Assembly: GCA_024234395.1 (NCBI GenBank)
Contig: JACKOH010000002.1
Location: 1 to 64,000 of the forward strand
Source of the DNA: Pseudomonadales bacterium
Lineage (GTDB): Bacteria > Pseudomonadota > Gammaproteobacteria > Pseudomonadales > Pseudohongiellaceae
Direction of reading: 5' to 3'
DNA length: 64,000 nt
The position numbers and the translations under genes were made by a program. Each line of letters begins with the position of its first letter. Position 1 is the stretch's first letter. The notes below the pieces were generated by a model, which saw only the letters and a list, made by a program, of their open reading frames with translations, was not told the origin of the DNA and ran no database searches. Positions 19,497 through 28,853 of the stretch are shown piece by piece.

Positions 19497-19626
19497 GGTT
19501 ATTTGGAAATTTTAGTTCCCACAGACTCAGGTTCAGACTTATTATCCACGTTTTAGCCCAACCGCTGGCAGTTCCCGTTGCAATGAAATAGTTTTGTCCA
19601 GGCCAGATATGTCAAGGAGAATAACA

Positions 19627-20214
19627 ATGGCATATATACCTTTTGGCAGTGCAAAGATCGGAATGAACAATGTGGAATTGAGGGGGAATACGGGTACGGT
19701 GTCCGGCGCTCAAACGTCCACACAGACTCAAACCACCGTAAACTACGACAACCGTACCACCACACAACGCACCTCACACTGGATTCGATTCGAGCTTAAT
19801 CTTGACGATGGCAGAGTAATGCACATCGCTGCCCCGGCCGAAGCCGCCCCGGTAAACAACGGTGACCGTGTGACAAGTTTTTGGGGGCAGGTTAATAAAA
19901 AAGAAAGGCCGGACTACCTGGCTTTTTACAACCATACTACGGACGACTGGGGCCTCAACAAGGATGAACGTAATTTCACTGCCGGTCCGATTGGACACGC
20001 CTACTGGGCGATCTTCTGTATTTTTCTCGCGATGGGTGGTATCGCGCTGATATTAATGGATGGGGTCGATGTCGGATCCTTGGTCATGGTGGGACTGAGT
20101 GCATACTTTTTCTACGCACTTATGCGAAGACGTAAAAAGCTATTAAAATTACTCTCGGATGCGATTGAACAACTCAGAGCCGGCAAAGCAACAGCGACTG
20201 TAGAGTCAAATTAG
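19627..20214 (+). CDS. Unknown membrane protein between two palindromic elements
   Basis: A 195-residue protein with an AGGAGAATAAC ribosome site before ATG 19627. The first 130 residues are soluble and rich in Thr, Gln and Asn (GTVSGAQTSTQTQTT), with a beta-like stretch SHWIRFELNLDDGRVMHI. Two membrane helices follow near residues 137-175 (AIFCIFLAMGGIALILM and SLVMVGLSAYFFYALM), ending in a basic RRRKK and a short cytoplasmic tail. I do not recognise a family. The gene lies between two directly oriented copies of the REPIN-like element, so it may have moved or been captured with them. Confidence 0.75.
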   Translation: MAYIPFGSAKIGMNNVELRGNTGTVSGAQTSTQTQTTVNYDNRTTTQRTSHWIRFELNLDDGRVMHIAAPAEAAPVNNGDRVTSFWGQVNKKERPDYLAFYNHTTDDWGLNKDERNFTAGPIGHAYWAIFCIFLAMGGIALILMDGVDVGSLVMVGLSAYFFYALMRRRKKLLKLLSDAIEQLRAGKATATVESN

Positions 20215-20288
20215 TTTCAATCCTGAGTAACATGTGGGAAATCGGGGTTGCAGGATGGTGGTGCCGGGGACAATTTATCGCATTGGTT

Positions 20289-20855
20289 TTAAAAATCGGG
20301 GCATAGATTGTTATTCTGCGGACAGGACCCTGTATCCTGCGGTATATTACATTTGAATGCATAGCCATCCACGGTCCTGGTCCAGATGGCGGGACAAAGC
20401 CCCGGCCCGCCGAAGCTCAAGTCGGGCCATCCATTTACCCGGGTTTCAAGCGCAGTCCAGCTGGCAGCGGGGAACCCGAGTGTGAAGAAATACTCGCTGG
20501 TTTCACCTTTTTCCAGCAACGCGATGTTGCGTCCGGTCATACCTGAAGTGCAAAGATTCCCCCATTGGAAAAAGATTTCATAACTACCATCACCATTGAG
20601 GTCCACAGTCTCCAATCCCGGTGCAATATTGCCGCAATTGGCATCTTCCAGATAAGTCCCGTCAGCAGACACGGCAAACAAACTGGTAATCAGATTAAAA
20701 GCAGCAGTTTTGTCCCGAGCAGAAAGAGGTGACTCAACATCGCCAAATAAAATTCTGTAATCCAATTGGCTTTCCGAGCAGCCTGTAACCAATAAAAATA
20801 GCAGGAGTAACCGGGGTAGCCGGAGGGAATGCAATTCGAAGCAGGTTTCGCGCAT
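20289..20855 (-). CDS. Unknown lipoprotein
   Basis: A 188-residue predicted lipoprotein: a hydrophobic leader LRLPRLLLLFLLVTG ends in the lipobox VTGCSES, so the mature protein begins with an acylated Cys. A VDLNGDGSYEIFF motif resembles FG-GAP or EF-hand-like Ca-binding loops (DxNxDG). Six cysteines in the mature part after the lipid Cys suggest disulfides (DANCG, NLCTS, GLCPA, FKCNI, GSCPQ, LCPDF). Function is unknown; it is likely periplasmic or at the outer membrane. It is convergent with the preceding membrane-protein gene, and both sit between the two REPIN-like elements. Confidence 0.7.
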   Translation of the reverse strand: MRETCFELHSLRLPRLLLLFLLVTGCSESQLDYRILFGDVESPLSARDKTAAFNLITSLFAVSADGTYLEDANCGNIAPGLETVDLNGDGSYEIFFQWGNLCTSGMTGRNIALLEKGETSEYFFTLGFPAASWTALETRVNGWPDLSFGGPGLCPAIWTRTVDGYAFKCNIPQDTGSCPQNNNLCPDF

Positions 20856-20922
20856 GATAAATTAATCCAACAACCCACCGACTATACTGGGAAAACTCCC
20901 CGCCATTTGAAAAAGTGCTAGT

Positions 20923-21076
20923 AGGGACACTCACAACTTAACAACTTAATGCGCGTATAGCTTGGTAGGCAGCAATCAATTTCGCAATGGACCAATAAAG
21001 GCCAAGGCCTGGTGGAAAAAACTAACTTCACTTTTCCCTATTCCGGCAGTTAAGTTGTTAAGTTGTGAGTGTCCCT
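20923..21076. repeat. REPIN/MITE-like palindromic element, copy 2
   Basis: A 154-bp second copy of the element at 19335-19496, in the same orientation, with the same 27-bp inverted ends and the same CTAGT/GGTTA flanks. The interior differs by only a few substitutions. The two copies bracket 1.4 kb holding a membrane-protein gene and a lipoprotein gene. Confidence 0.85.
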
Positions 21077-21124
21077 GGTTACTGCGATACAATGTTTTGG
21101 TAAAAATGTGTGTCGACCCTATCA

Positions 21125-21144
21125 TTTTTTCAACAGGCTGCTAA
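21125..21144. repeat. Solitary end resembling the palindromic element at 35.4 kb
   Basis: TTTTTTCAACAGGCTGCTAA matches the right inverted end of the 147-bp element at 35355-35501 at nearly every position. No left partner is seen nearby, so it is probably a truncated relic. It abuts the stop of the next gene on the minus strand. Confidence 0.5.
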
Positions 21145-21668
21145 TTTTCTTGACCGATTTCCTGCATCAATTCATCTAACAGGTTTCTGAAATCAGGACG
21201 CATTGTACTGTTTGATAGTATCGTTGCTCGGCTTAAAGGATCTTGCAGCATTTGCTTTAGTTGATTTCGGAATGGCGGCCAATTCTCTTTCTCCAACAGT
21301 CCCTTCTCAAACTGATAGTGTAAATTATCAATCTGCAGGTATGACATCTGTATCCTTCTGTAAATTCGATACAGGTCTGTGGGATCTAAACCAATCTTAG
21401 CCATTCCTACCCAAAGATTTTCTAACTCACTACTCCACCATTGAGGTCGCCTACCATTTTCCCACCCGGCAGCCAGGCTTTCGATGTACCTCTCGTTATC
21501 AAACTCCGCTCTGACATTTTCCAGGGCCGTTTGAGCTCGAAGTTGGTACTGCTCACCAACAGCAACGTTTCGGTCAAGCAGTAACTGCATACCCACAAAA
21601 AGTAATCCACCAAGTACACCCAGGTTCGCCAAGATAGATAGCGATTGATTCAGTTTTTCGAAATTCAT
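21141..21668 (-). CDS. Small single-pass membrane protein, family A
   Basis: About 175 residues from ATG 21668, starting MNFEKLNQSLSILANLGVLG with one membrane helix (LANLGVLGGLLFVGMQLLL), then a helical, charged soluble domain with ENLWVGMAKIGLDPTDLYRIYRR-type sequence. The start resembles MNLKNLNEWLTLGANIGVL at 22231 and MNLDNLNKWLTLIANLGVI at 43509, so these three form one loose family. No catalytic motif is visible and I do not assign a function. The C-terminus overlaps a relic repeat end, which may have replaced the original end. Confidence 0.65.
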   Translation of the reverse strand: MNFEKLNQSLSILANLGVLGGLLFVGMQLLLDRNVAVGEQYQLRAQTALENVRAEFDNERYIESLAAGWENGRRPQWWSSELENLWVGMAKIGLDPTDLYRIYRRIQMSYLQIDNLHYQFEKGLLEKENWPPFRNQLKQMLQDPLSRATILSNSTMRPDFRNLLDELMQEIGQEN

Positions 21669-21772
21669 TGTTATTAGTGTTTGCAAACAGCTACCACCGG
21701 ACCCTGGTATTAATTTTTAAAAGGAAACTCTACCTACTTTTCCGCTTATTGCTTCTATTCCATTACCCACAT

Positions 21773-22231
21773 CTACTGGTTACAAGCAGAGTTTACAAAT
21801 TCGCGAAACGATACTCTATACAATACTTGATTCAGTCCTTCCGGGAACAAATACCTATACATTGGACTTTCACATTGAACGAGAATTGAGTCGTTAATTG
21901 ATTGCCACGTCTCTTCGTCAAGCACTCCTTGTTCATGCTGAAAATGTAAATTTTCAAAATGTCTATACAGGCTCCGGAAGAAAGTTGCTGCATCAGTCCT
22001 TTCAGTAAACGTAAGTTCTCCACCTTCTCTGATTTTTTGTGTTAGTTCAGATATGCGTAGATCTCTAGCAATTAAATCATTCTGCCTGGCCATCTCTTTA
22101 CGAGTAGTATTCGATTCAGCTCTCATTTCAACTTGAGTTTGCTGCAACTCGATAGCAACAACGAATATACCGATAAGTACGCCAATATTTGCACCCAACG
22201 TTAACCATTCGTTCAGATTCTTCAGATTCAT
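21773..22231 (-). CDS. Small single-pass membrane protein, family A
   Basis: A 152-residue protein starting MNLKNLNEWLTLGANIGVLI. One N-terminal membrane helix (ANIGVLIGIFVVAIEL) is followed by a coiled-coil-like charged segment (QQTQVEMRAESNTTRKEMA) and a helical region ending YRVSFREFVNSACNQ. It has the same arrangement as the proteins encoded at 21141-21668 and 43509-43982. It reads in the same direction as the propeller protein upstream (36 bases away) and the next small protein downstream, so the three could be one transcript. Function is unknown. Confidence 0.65.
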   Translation of the reverse strand: MNLKNLNEWLTLGANIGVLIGIFVVAIELQQTQVEMRAESNTTRKEMARQNDLIARDLRISELTQKIREGGELTFTERTDAATFFRSLYRHFENLHFQHEQGVLDEETWQSINDSILVQCESPMYRYLFPEGLNQVLYRVSFREFVNSACNQ

Positions 22232-22266
22232 ATATTACTCTGCTCCCGGTTGCCAATAACGGAAGT

Positions 22267-24396
22267 TCAATCAAATCCCACGGGAGCGGTTCTTCTCACC
22301 AGCTCATCAAAGTTTTCGATTAGCCGAGCCTGCACAAGTTCGCTAATTTCGAATTGCATGCCAGCGTCACTTCCGCTGACGTATATGGCTTCGCTGTCGC
22401 TGTTTAGTAGTACAAATGCGTTTCCATTCATGTTCGTCGTTAATGTTGACTTCAATTGAAACGATTCCGAGGGCGTGCCCAGGTTCAGGCCGGAATCGTC
22501 CAACACCGGTATCCGCATGATTTTTCTGGTGCCTACGTTGTAGTAATAAAGCTCTCGCCCGTCTTCGCTCCAAACCGGATGGGTCGCCCAGGTATTGGTG
22601 ATCTGCCATATTCCACCACTCGCCAAATCAGGAAACCTCCGGAGGTATATTTCTTCTCGACCACTTTCGCTCGCTGTATAGACCAGCCAACGCCCATCCC
22701 TTGATAACGAAGGATGCTTAGGGTTGCTTGAATCTGACAATATTTGGTTCACGACGTACTCACTATCTTGGGAGCTAGCCTGAAATAACCCTGGATTACC
22801 GTTGGCCATTAGCTGGAAAATGATCGCCCCACTTTCGGCGTCGATTGCTCTTGGAATAGGTTTTCCGGAAGTATCAAACAGTAACTGCGGCTGCCCGGTT
22901 CCATCCGCATTGACTATATAGATGCCTCTGCCGTAGTCGGAAAAATAAACTCGGCTTCCATCTGAAGACCAGAGCGCATTATCGGCGGAGCCGGAAAAAG
23001 TCAGCCGATCGAGGCGTTTGGTTTGGAAGTTGTATAGCCAGACATTGGAGTCTCCGTTTCTTTCTATGACTGTGAGCGCCAGCCTTTCTCCATCGGGAGA
23101 AATTGCAGGGTTGGTGTATTGCTGCAAAGGCAGCTCCAGCGTTCGCTGTTCTCCGGATACACCGACAACTGTTAAAGCGCTGCCCAGGTCGTACTGTAGA
23201 ACGTCTGTCCCCGGCACATACACCATTCTGCCATTGTCGGAAACCGAATAATTGGCTGCGCCCTCAAGACTGAGAATTTCTATACCTGGCACGATGAGCG
23301 CCTCTCTCCCGACAAACTGCAGGTTGTTCAAATCGAATGGTACGGCCCATAACTCGGTGCCGCGCATAAACAGGATGTGGCCTGCAGAATCGCTTGTCTG
23401 CAGATAGCTTGGTGCAAATGCATCCTTTAAAAGTACATGACGCTCGTGGGTATCCAGATTCATCAATTCAACTTGTTGAATAACGCCGCGAGCACGGTCA
23501 TTTCCGGTAACACTTGTGTAAATCACGTACCGGGTGCCAGCTATCCAGCTCGGGGATTGAACACCATTACCTTCCTCAGCAGGAAACTCTTGCCGTTCCC
23601 CATTAACCATGGAGACACTTTGAATAGGATTGGGGTTACCGGAGAAAAACAGGATTTCGTCATTTGAAATCCAGTCGTAGGAATTGAAATTTACAGGTCC
23701 AATAATTCTCGGAACGCCTCCGCTTTTCGGGACTACATTCAGTCCGGCAGCGTCGTTGAACGCGATCATTCTATTGTCCGATGAAATCCGGTTGGTCATT
23801 CCAATCCAATTGCCTGCGCGCTCAAAAACAAGCCCTGGATCTGTTTCATCGAGGCTTTGTATCCACACCGTATAGTTGCCATCAAGATAGCTACTATACC
23901 CAAGTAAAGTGCCGTCCCTGGATAATCTTGGGAAAGTAAAATTGCCATTACCCGGCCTGCGCTGAAACTCGCCCAGATTCAGCACTGACTGTATTACCTG
24001 GGGATGGTTACGTTCAAAACTAACCGAATTGAATGGAACACTCGATCCTTGCGGCGCTATCAGGTATCGATCGATAAACAGAAAGCCCACGGCCAGAGCC
24101 ATGAGACCGATAAGTACCGAGTGGTTTCCCTGATTGGGTCCGGCCCCGGACAGATCCGGTGTTTCGGTGCTTTTGGCAATTCCTTCGGACGTCAATTCGA
24201 ACGCCCAGGCCAATATTATTGCCACCGGGAAACCGAGAGCAAGGACCAGGATAATGACCTGGTTTACCCAGATCGGTGCTTCGAAAGTAGGTAGGATTTC
24301 ACCGGCAATTTGAATAATAAGCCAGGAAGTCACAGCGTATACGGCCGCCACCTTGAAAACGCTGCGTCGTCTCAGTTCCTGAAAAAAGCTACCCAT
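22267..24396 (-). CDS. Membrane-anchored TolB/PD40-type beta-propeller protein
   Basis: About 709 residues. The N-terminus MGSFFQELRRRSVFKVAAVY has two membrane segments (YAVTSWLIIQIAGEIL and VIILVLALGFPVAIILAW), and a third follows near residue 90 (LIGLMALAVGFLFI). The rest is a secreted or periplasmic-facing WD40-like/PD40 propeller with repeated blades such as SPDGERLALTVIERNG, LWSSDGSRVYFSDYG and SLSRDGRWLVYTAS. The start was set to 24396 because the paralogue at 24833 begins the same way; a GTG at 24411 is possible. Divergent from that paralogue. Such propellers usually bind protein or ligand; no enzyme domain is seen. Confidence 0.8.
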   Translation of the reverse strand: MGSFFQELRRRSVFKVAAVYAVTSWLIIQIAGEILPTFEAPIWVNQVIILVLALGFPVAIILAWAFELTSEGIAKSTETPDLSGAGPNQGNHSVLIGLMALAVGFLFIDRYLIAPQGSSVPFNSVSFERNHPQVIQSVLNLGEFQRRPGNGNFTFPRLSRDGTLLGYSSYLDGNYTVWIQSLDETDPGLVFERAGNWIGMTNRISSDNRMIAFNDAAGLNVVPKSGGVPRIIGPVNFNSYDWISNDEILFFSGNPNPIQSVSMVNGERQEFPAEEGNGVQSPSWIAGTRYVIYTSVTGNDRARGVIQQVELMNLDTHERHVLLKDAFAPSYLQTSDSAGHILFMRGTELWAVPFDLNNLQFVGREALIVPGIEILSLEGAANYSVSDNGRMVYVPGTDVLQYDLGSALTVVGVSGEQRTLELPLQQYTNPAISPDGERLALTVIERNGDSNVWLYNFQTKRLDRLTFSGSADNALWSSDGSRVYFSDYGRGIYIVNADGTGQPQLLFDTSGKPIPRAIDAESGAIIFQLMANGNPGLFQASSQDSEYVVNQILSDSSNPKHPSLSRDGRWLVYTASESGREEIYLRRFPDLASGGIWQITNTWATHPVWSEDGRELYYYNVGTRKIMRIPVLDDSGLNLGTPSESFQLKSTLTTNMNGNAFVLLNSDSEAIYVSGSDAGMQFEISELVQARLIENFDELVRRTAPVGFD

Positions 24397-24592
24397 GGGA
24401 AGACTCTTCACGGAGCCAGGGCACTCACTCCGCGAGGTTTGTTATTTTGCTCAAAACTCTAACACAGCGGGTCAGAAATGGAAGAGATATGACCAGGTAT
24501 CATGCCTCCTGGACGAAGATCTCATATGGCTCAAAAGGGTCGATGGTCGCTGTTAGCCAGGGCTTGCGGAATTATCCGTTAAAAATCAAACA

Positions 24593-24702
24593 TAACGTCC
24601 GCTCTGGTCAAAAAGCGGAAACTGTCAAAAGAGAAATCCCGATATATTCGTGGTATTGCCCCATGAAAGGGCAAAATGACCGGTATCGACCCCAAGCAGA
24701 CG
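24593..24702 (+). repeat. Dispersed intergenic repeat, copy A (110 bp)
   Basis: Starts TAACGTCCGCT, contains AGCGGAAACTGTCA and ATCCCG, and ends with GGGCAAAATGACCG and AAGCAGACG. The same blocks, in the same order and total length, occur in reverse at 41546-41654. It lies in the 436-base gap between the divergent propeller genes. No protein is supported here. Confidence 0.65.
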
Positions 24703-24832
24703 AAAGGGATTTACGCCCAGCAGCCCAAAATCCCGTGAAATCCATTCCATTTCCACTTCGATATGGTAAGGTTTCCCTCAAAATAACAAACCACACGGAG
24801 TGCGTGCTTATGCTCCGTACAGGGTCTTACCA

Positions 24833-27001
24833 GTGAGTAGTTTTTTTCAGGAGCTGAAAAGACGCAGGGTCTTTCGCGTGGCGGCGGTGTATGCCGTGGT
24901 GGCCTGGCTGCTTATCCAGGTGGCTGATACCGTCTTACCAGCTTTGCAACTGCCGGACTGGACACTCACCTTCGTTACTGTGATTTTTATTCTGGGTTTT
25001 CCCATTGCGCTTATTTTGGGATGGGCTTATGAAATTACGCCTGAAGGGATTAGAGTCGATAATGGCAATCTGACTCAGCTCAATGAGAACAAAGTCAACC
25101 AGCACTACACAAATATTTTACTGGGTCTGGTGTTGTTGGCGGTTGGTTTTCTCATCGTCGATCGAACACTGATACAAACTCCGTCACAACAGTTGGCGCA
25201 ATCGACAGAGAGTGTTTCAGAACCGGGCGCAATGCCTGCTCAATCCCGCCGTTTCACGCTCAACCTCGGCACGGTTATGCGTCGAAATGGGTCTAACATG
25301 CGCGCCGACGTTGCGCTCTCCGCTGATGGAAGGCGACTCGCATTCGCCTTGGAACGCCCCGGAGCGGGTCAGCAGATTTACGTGCTTGAACTCAATCAAT
25401 TGCAACCACGGCTCATTTCGTCGGCGGAAGGAGACCATCCAGAATTTTCCCCCGATGGTCAGTGGCTGATATTTAACTCAGACAATGAAGGTGTTTATAA
25501 AGTCGCGCTTGGTGGCGGCGCTGCACAACGGCTAACGGATTCGGTATTCCCTGGCACAACGGGGCACTGGACCTCTGAAGACACTGTTTTTTATACAACC
25601 GGTCTAGAGGATGGTACTAGACTGATGCAGATTTCGGCAGCGGGTGGAGAAGCATATCCGGTTGAGTTTACCGGTGACCCCAGCGTCTTCAGCTACGAGT
25701 TACCGTATCTGCTGCCCAATGAAGATTCATTGTTGCTAACTGCGATTCCAACATCTACTGGCAATGCACGCGATGGCCGCATAGTCCTGCTTCAGCTTTC
25801 TACTGGCAACATCACAACGCTCGTCCAAGGCGGCTATAACGCCCGCTACGTGCCTACAGGCCATATCGTATTCATACGTGATGCGGCGCTCTGGGCAGTG
25901 CCGTTCGATAGTGAACAACAACGAGTCATTGGACGGGAAGTTCCGGTGGTCCAGGGCATAGAGACACAGGGAGTTCGGGGGCTAGCAACCTACAGTTTTT
26001 CCAATGACGGGCTACTGGTCTATCTGCCAGGAAACGATACACTTTTGGCACAAGAAAGGACTGCCTCACTGGTATGGGTGGACAGAGCAGGCAATGAGGA
26101 ATATCTACCACAGCAAAGGAATTTTGCCAGGCCGCGAGTCTCACAGGACGGTCAGAAATTGGCGGTGGATATTACAGAAGATGGCAACGGGGATACCTGG
26201 ATCTACGACTTGACGCGCAACAGTCTAAGCAGGCTCTCTTTTTCAGAGTTTGCTGACGGATACCCAACATGGTCACCAGATGGCCTACAGATAGCATTCG
26301 CCTCTCAACGCGAGGGAAAAGGAACACTTTGGTTGCGTGCCGCCAATGGCACCGGCGAGGCGATGCCCTTGGCAACTGGACTTAGCGATGCCTCTGATGC
26401 CTTCCCCTCATCCTTCTCTCCCGATGGTGGTCAATTGGTTTTTCGCTATGCTGAGGATATTTACCTTATGACACTCGTTAACTACGAAGTAGACCAGGTA
26501 CGTCCTCTGATTAAATCAGAATTTAGAGAGGGGTCTGGCCAGATTTCCGCGGACGGCCGCTGGATTGCTTACCATTCCGACGAAACAGGTCGAATGGAGG
26601 TTTATGTGCGCCCCTTTCCCAACGTTGACGCAGGTAAATACCAAATTTCAAGTGAAGGCGGATATTGGCCCCGATGGAGTAGAGATGGCAATGAATTGTT
26701 TTTCCGTGGAATAGTCGGGCTGACTGAGGAGCAAACGCAACAAAGCGTCTGGTCGGTAGAAATAGAATCCAGTGGCGAGACCTTCGACTTTCAGATTCCA
26801 AGACTTCTCTTCCAAGGTGACTTCCGTGAGTCGGGTTTATATGGGGTTAATCCTGGGTTTGACGTTTCGCCCGACGCATCACGCTTTCTGCTATTGAAAA
26901 ACTCGGAAGCAATGAATCGTGTCTCAGAACAGACCCAACTGGTAGTCGTAGAGAACTGGTTTGAAGAGCTTGAAAGATTGGCGCCACCTGACCTTCAATG
27001 A
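24833..27001 (+). CDS. Membrane-anchored TolB/PD40-type beta-propeller protein, paralogue
   Basis: About 722 residues, related along its length to the divergent gene at 22267-24396. It starts MSSFFQELKRRRVFRVAAVY, with membrane segments VVAWLLIQVADTVLP, FVTVIFILGFPIALILGW and ILLGLVLLAVGFLI. Propeller blades follow (LSADGRRLAFAL, FSPDGQWLIFN, WSPDGLQIAFAS, FSPDGGQLVFRY, WSRDGNELFF). GTG 24833 is chosen: it matches the paralogue start and has AGGG upstream; a GTG at 24800 would add 11 residues. The pair suggests a local duplication followed by inversion. Function is unknown; ligand or protein binding is likely. Confidence 0.8.
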   Translation: MSSFFQELKRRRVFRVAAVYAVVAWLLIQVADTVLPALQLPDWTLTFVTVIFILGFPIALILGWAYEITPEGIRVDNGNLTQLNENKVNQHYTNILLGLVLLAVGFLIVDRTLIQTPSQQLAQSTESVSEPGAMPAQSRRFTLNLGTVMRRNGSNMRADVALSADGRRLAFALERPGAGQQIYVLELNQLQPRLISSAEGDHPEFSPDGQWLIFNSDNEGVYKVALGGGAAQRLTDSVFPGTTGHWTSEDTVFYTTGLEDGTRLMQISAAGGEAYPVEFTGDPSVFSYELPYLLPNEDSLLLTAIPTSTGNARDGRIVLLQLSTGNITTLVQGGYNARYVPTGHIVFIRDAALWAVPFDSEQQRVIGREVPVVQGIETQGVRGLATYSFSNDGLLVYLPGNDTLLAQERTASLVWVDRAGNEEYLPQQRNFARPRVSQDGQKLAVDITEDGNGDTWIYDLTRNSLSRLSFSEFADGYPTWSPDGLQIAFASQREGKGTLWLRAANGTGEAMPLATGLSDASDAFPSSFSPDGGQLVFRYAEDIYLMTLVNYEVDQVRPLIKSEFREGSGQISADGRWIAYHSDETGRMEVYVRPFPNVDAGKYQISSEGGYWPRWSRDGNELFFRGIVGLTEEQTQQSVWSVEIESSGETFDFQIPRLLFQGDFRESGLYGVNPGFDVSPDASRFLLLKNSEAMNRVSEQTQLVVVENWFEELERLAPPDLQ

Positions 27002-27013
27002 AAGACGGCTTTT

Positions 27014-28698
27014 GGCCGAGGCTGTGTCAAAATTTATTTTCCTGCGATTTTGACCTGTTCAGAGCTCTGCTCTCGACCCCTGTTGGTTCGGTTGCCAGCC
27101 TATCAAAGCCAGTGAGTTTTTGAACCAGTTTACTTCTTTTCTTATATCGGCTTTGGTGAGGTCTGTATGGCCTGATATTGCCGGCTTTTCCAACGCAAAT
27201 ACAGGCCCTACGCCCGCATCGCCTCCAGCAAAGGCTTAACACCCATAATATTCATCACCCGCCTCATATTGTAGGCGAGTATATGCAAACTCATTTCCGT
27301 TCTGACATGTTTCAGCGTCTTCATCTGGAAGTGGGTGTGGCCCATCCAGGCTTTTAATGTGCCAAATGGATGCTCGACAGTCTGCCTGCGAATACGCATC
27401 GCCTTGGGAGATTCGTCTAACCGATCCTGCATCCGCTCCAGAACTTCTTCATGTTCCCAACGTCTCACGCGGCGCTCCTTGCCCGTCGTACACTTTGCCT
27501 TGATCGAGCAACTGCCACAAACGGTTGCCCAGTAAATCCGCTGATCCTTACCTTTCTCCATCGACGTAAACCGGTATTCCAGATGCTCACCAGCCGGGCA
27601 GCGATAAACATCCAGGTCTTCAACATAAACAAAATCTTCCTTGCTAAAACGGTTTTCCGCTTTGCTCGGCGATGTCTCAGGCTTGGGTACCAATGGCTCA
27701 ATGCCTGCCTCCTCGCACTCTAGTATCCCATTCCCTTCGAAATAACCGCGATCCGCCAATACCTGGAGTGACTCAACCTCCATGATCTCTTTGACTTGCT
27801 TGGCCATTGGCGCAAGCTGGTGGCGATCTGATCCTTCGTTAATTACCTCATGGCCTATTATAAAGTGGTTTCTACACTCCACCGCTGCCTGAACGTTATA
27901 ACCAACAATACCGCTGCCACGGGTTTTCATCGAGCGCGAGTCAGGATCGGTAACTGACACCTGGCCTTCAGGTGTCTTCTCCAGCTCGGCTTGACACTTT
28001 TTTAGGCGGCGCATCTCCTTCTTCATGCTTTTGATCTTCTCTTGAAGATGCTCCACCCGGGAATCTCCCGAACCAGACTGTCCCAGGTCGGCTCTTTCCA
28101 GCTTGACAAGGTAACCGCTGATACTGCGTTCCACCTCCGCCAATCGGCGCTTCAGCTTGGCGGGTGTGTAGTTCTTATCGCGGCTGTTCACCGCCTTGAA
28201 CTTACTGCCATCAATGGCCACCATTGAGTCGCTGAACAGTTCTAGCTGTTTGCAGAGCAAGACAAACTCCGCACAGACCTGACGGATCGCCTTTCCATTG
28301 TTCTTACTAAAATCTGCAATGGTCTTGAAGTCTGGTGCCAGCCGCTTGGTCAGCCACATCAGTTCCACATTACGGTTGGCTTCCTGTTCCAGCCGGCGAG
28401 TGCTCTGGATCTTGTTCAGGTAGCCATAGACGTACAGCTTCAGCATAGTGGCAGGATGATAGGCTGGACGTCCGCGGGCTTCAGGATCGGCCTTGAATCC
28501 TAGTTCTCCCAGATCAAGCTCATCGATAAAGACATCAATCACGCGAACTGCGCTATCATCGGCAATGTAATCGTCAAGGCTTTCTGGGAATAAGGTGGTC
28601 TGGCTGCGGCTTTCGCCTTCAATGAAATCCGTCATGATGGAATTTTCTGAATGAAAGGTGCATTATACCAGTCTGGTATTTTTCACACAGCCTCGGCC
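27014..28698. mobile_element. IS1182-family insertion sequence, apparently complete
   Basis: A 1685-bp element with inverted ends GGCCGAGGCTGTGTCAAAA (27014) and its near-exact complement ending at 28698, enclosing one full transposase gene on the minus strand. Length and gene type fit IS1182. No clear target duplication was seen in the flanks. It inserted 13 bases after the stop of the upstream propeller gene, whose coding sequence is intact. A lone copy of the same end lies at 30594-30612. Confidence 0.85.
27208..28635 (-). CDS. IS1182-family transposase
   Basis: A 475-residue DDE transposase, apparently full length. N-terminal pieces LFPESLDDYIADDSAVRVID and RPAYHPATMLKLYVYGYL are typical. 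The catalytic acids lie in VAIDGSKFKAVN (D), LADRGYFEG (D) and TVEHPFGTLKAWMG (E). A Lys/Glu-rich coiled stretch and the cysteine block ATVCGSCSIKAKCTTGKE are also standard. No frameshift or internal stop is seen, so it may be active. Confidence 0.93.
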   Translation of the reverse strand: MTDFIEGESRSQTTLFPESLDDYIADDSAVRVIDVFIDELDLGELGFKADPEARGRPAYHPATMLKLYVYGYLNKIQSTRRLEQEANRNVELMWLTKRLAPDFKTIADFSKNNGKAIRQVCAEFVLLCKQLELFSDSMVAIDGSKFKAVNSRDKNYTPAKLKRRLAEVERSISGYLVKLERADLGQSGSGDSRVEHLQEKIKSMKKEMRRLKKCQAELEKTPEGQVSVTDPDSRSMKTRGSGIVGYNVQAAVECRNHFIIGHEVINEGSDRHQLAPMAKQVKEIMEVESLQVLADRGYFEGNGILECEEAGIEPLVPKPETSPSKAENRFSKEDFVYVEDLDVYRCPAGEHLEYRFTSMEKGKDQRIYWATVCGSCSIKAKCTTGKERRVRRWEHEEVLERMQDRLDESPKAMRIRRQTVEHPFGTLKAWMGHTHFQMKTLKHVRTEMSLHILAYNMRRVMNIMGVKPLLEAMRA

Positions 28699-28853
28699 GG
28701 GAGAAGCCCATACGATATGGATTTCGTTTCTGAAATTTGGTGTGTTTCTTCAGGAGTCGACCCGTTGCAGACAGAAGAGATTCACAGAGTTTTTGGAGCG
28801 GAAAAACTTCCGCTAGTGTCCGAGAGCAAAAGTGATTTTTAGGGTTAGAAGTA

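Noticed and set aside
24447..24836. Long plus-strand frame in the gap between propeller genes
   Set aside because: It crosses the dispersed repeat, has no ribosome site and is basic and low-complexity without homology.
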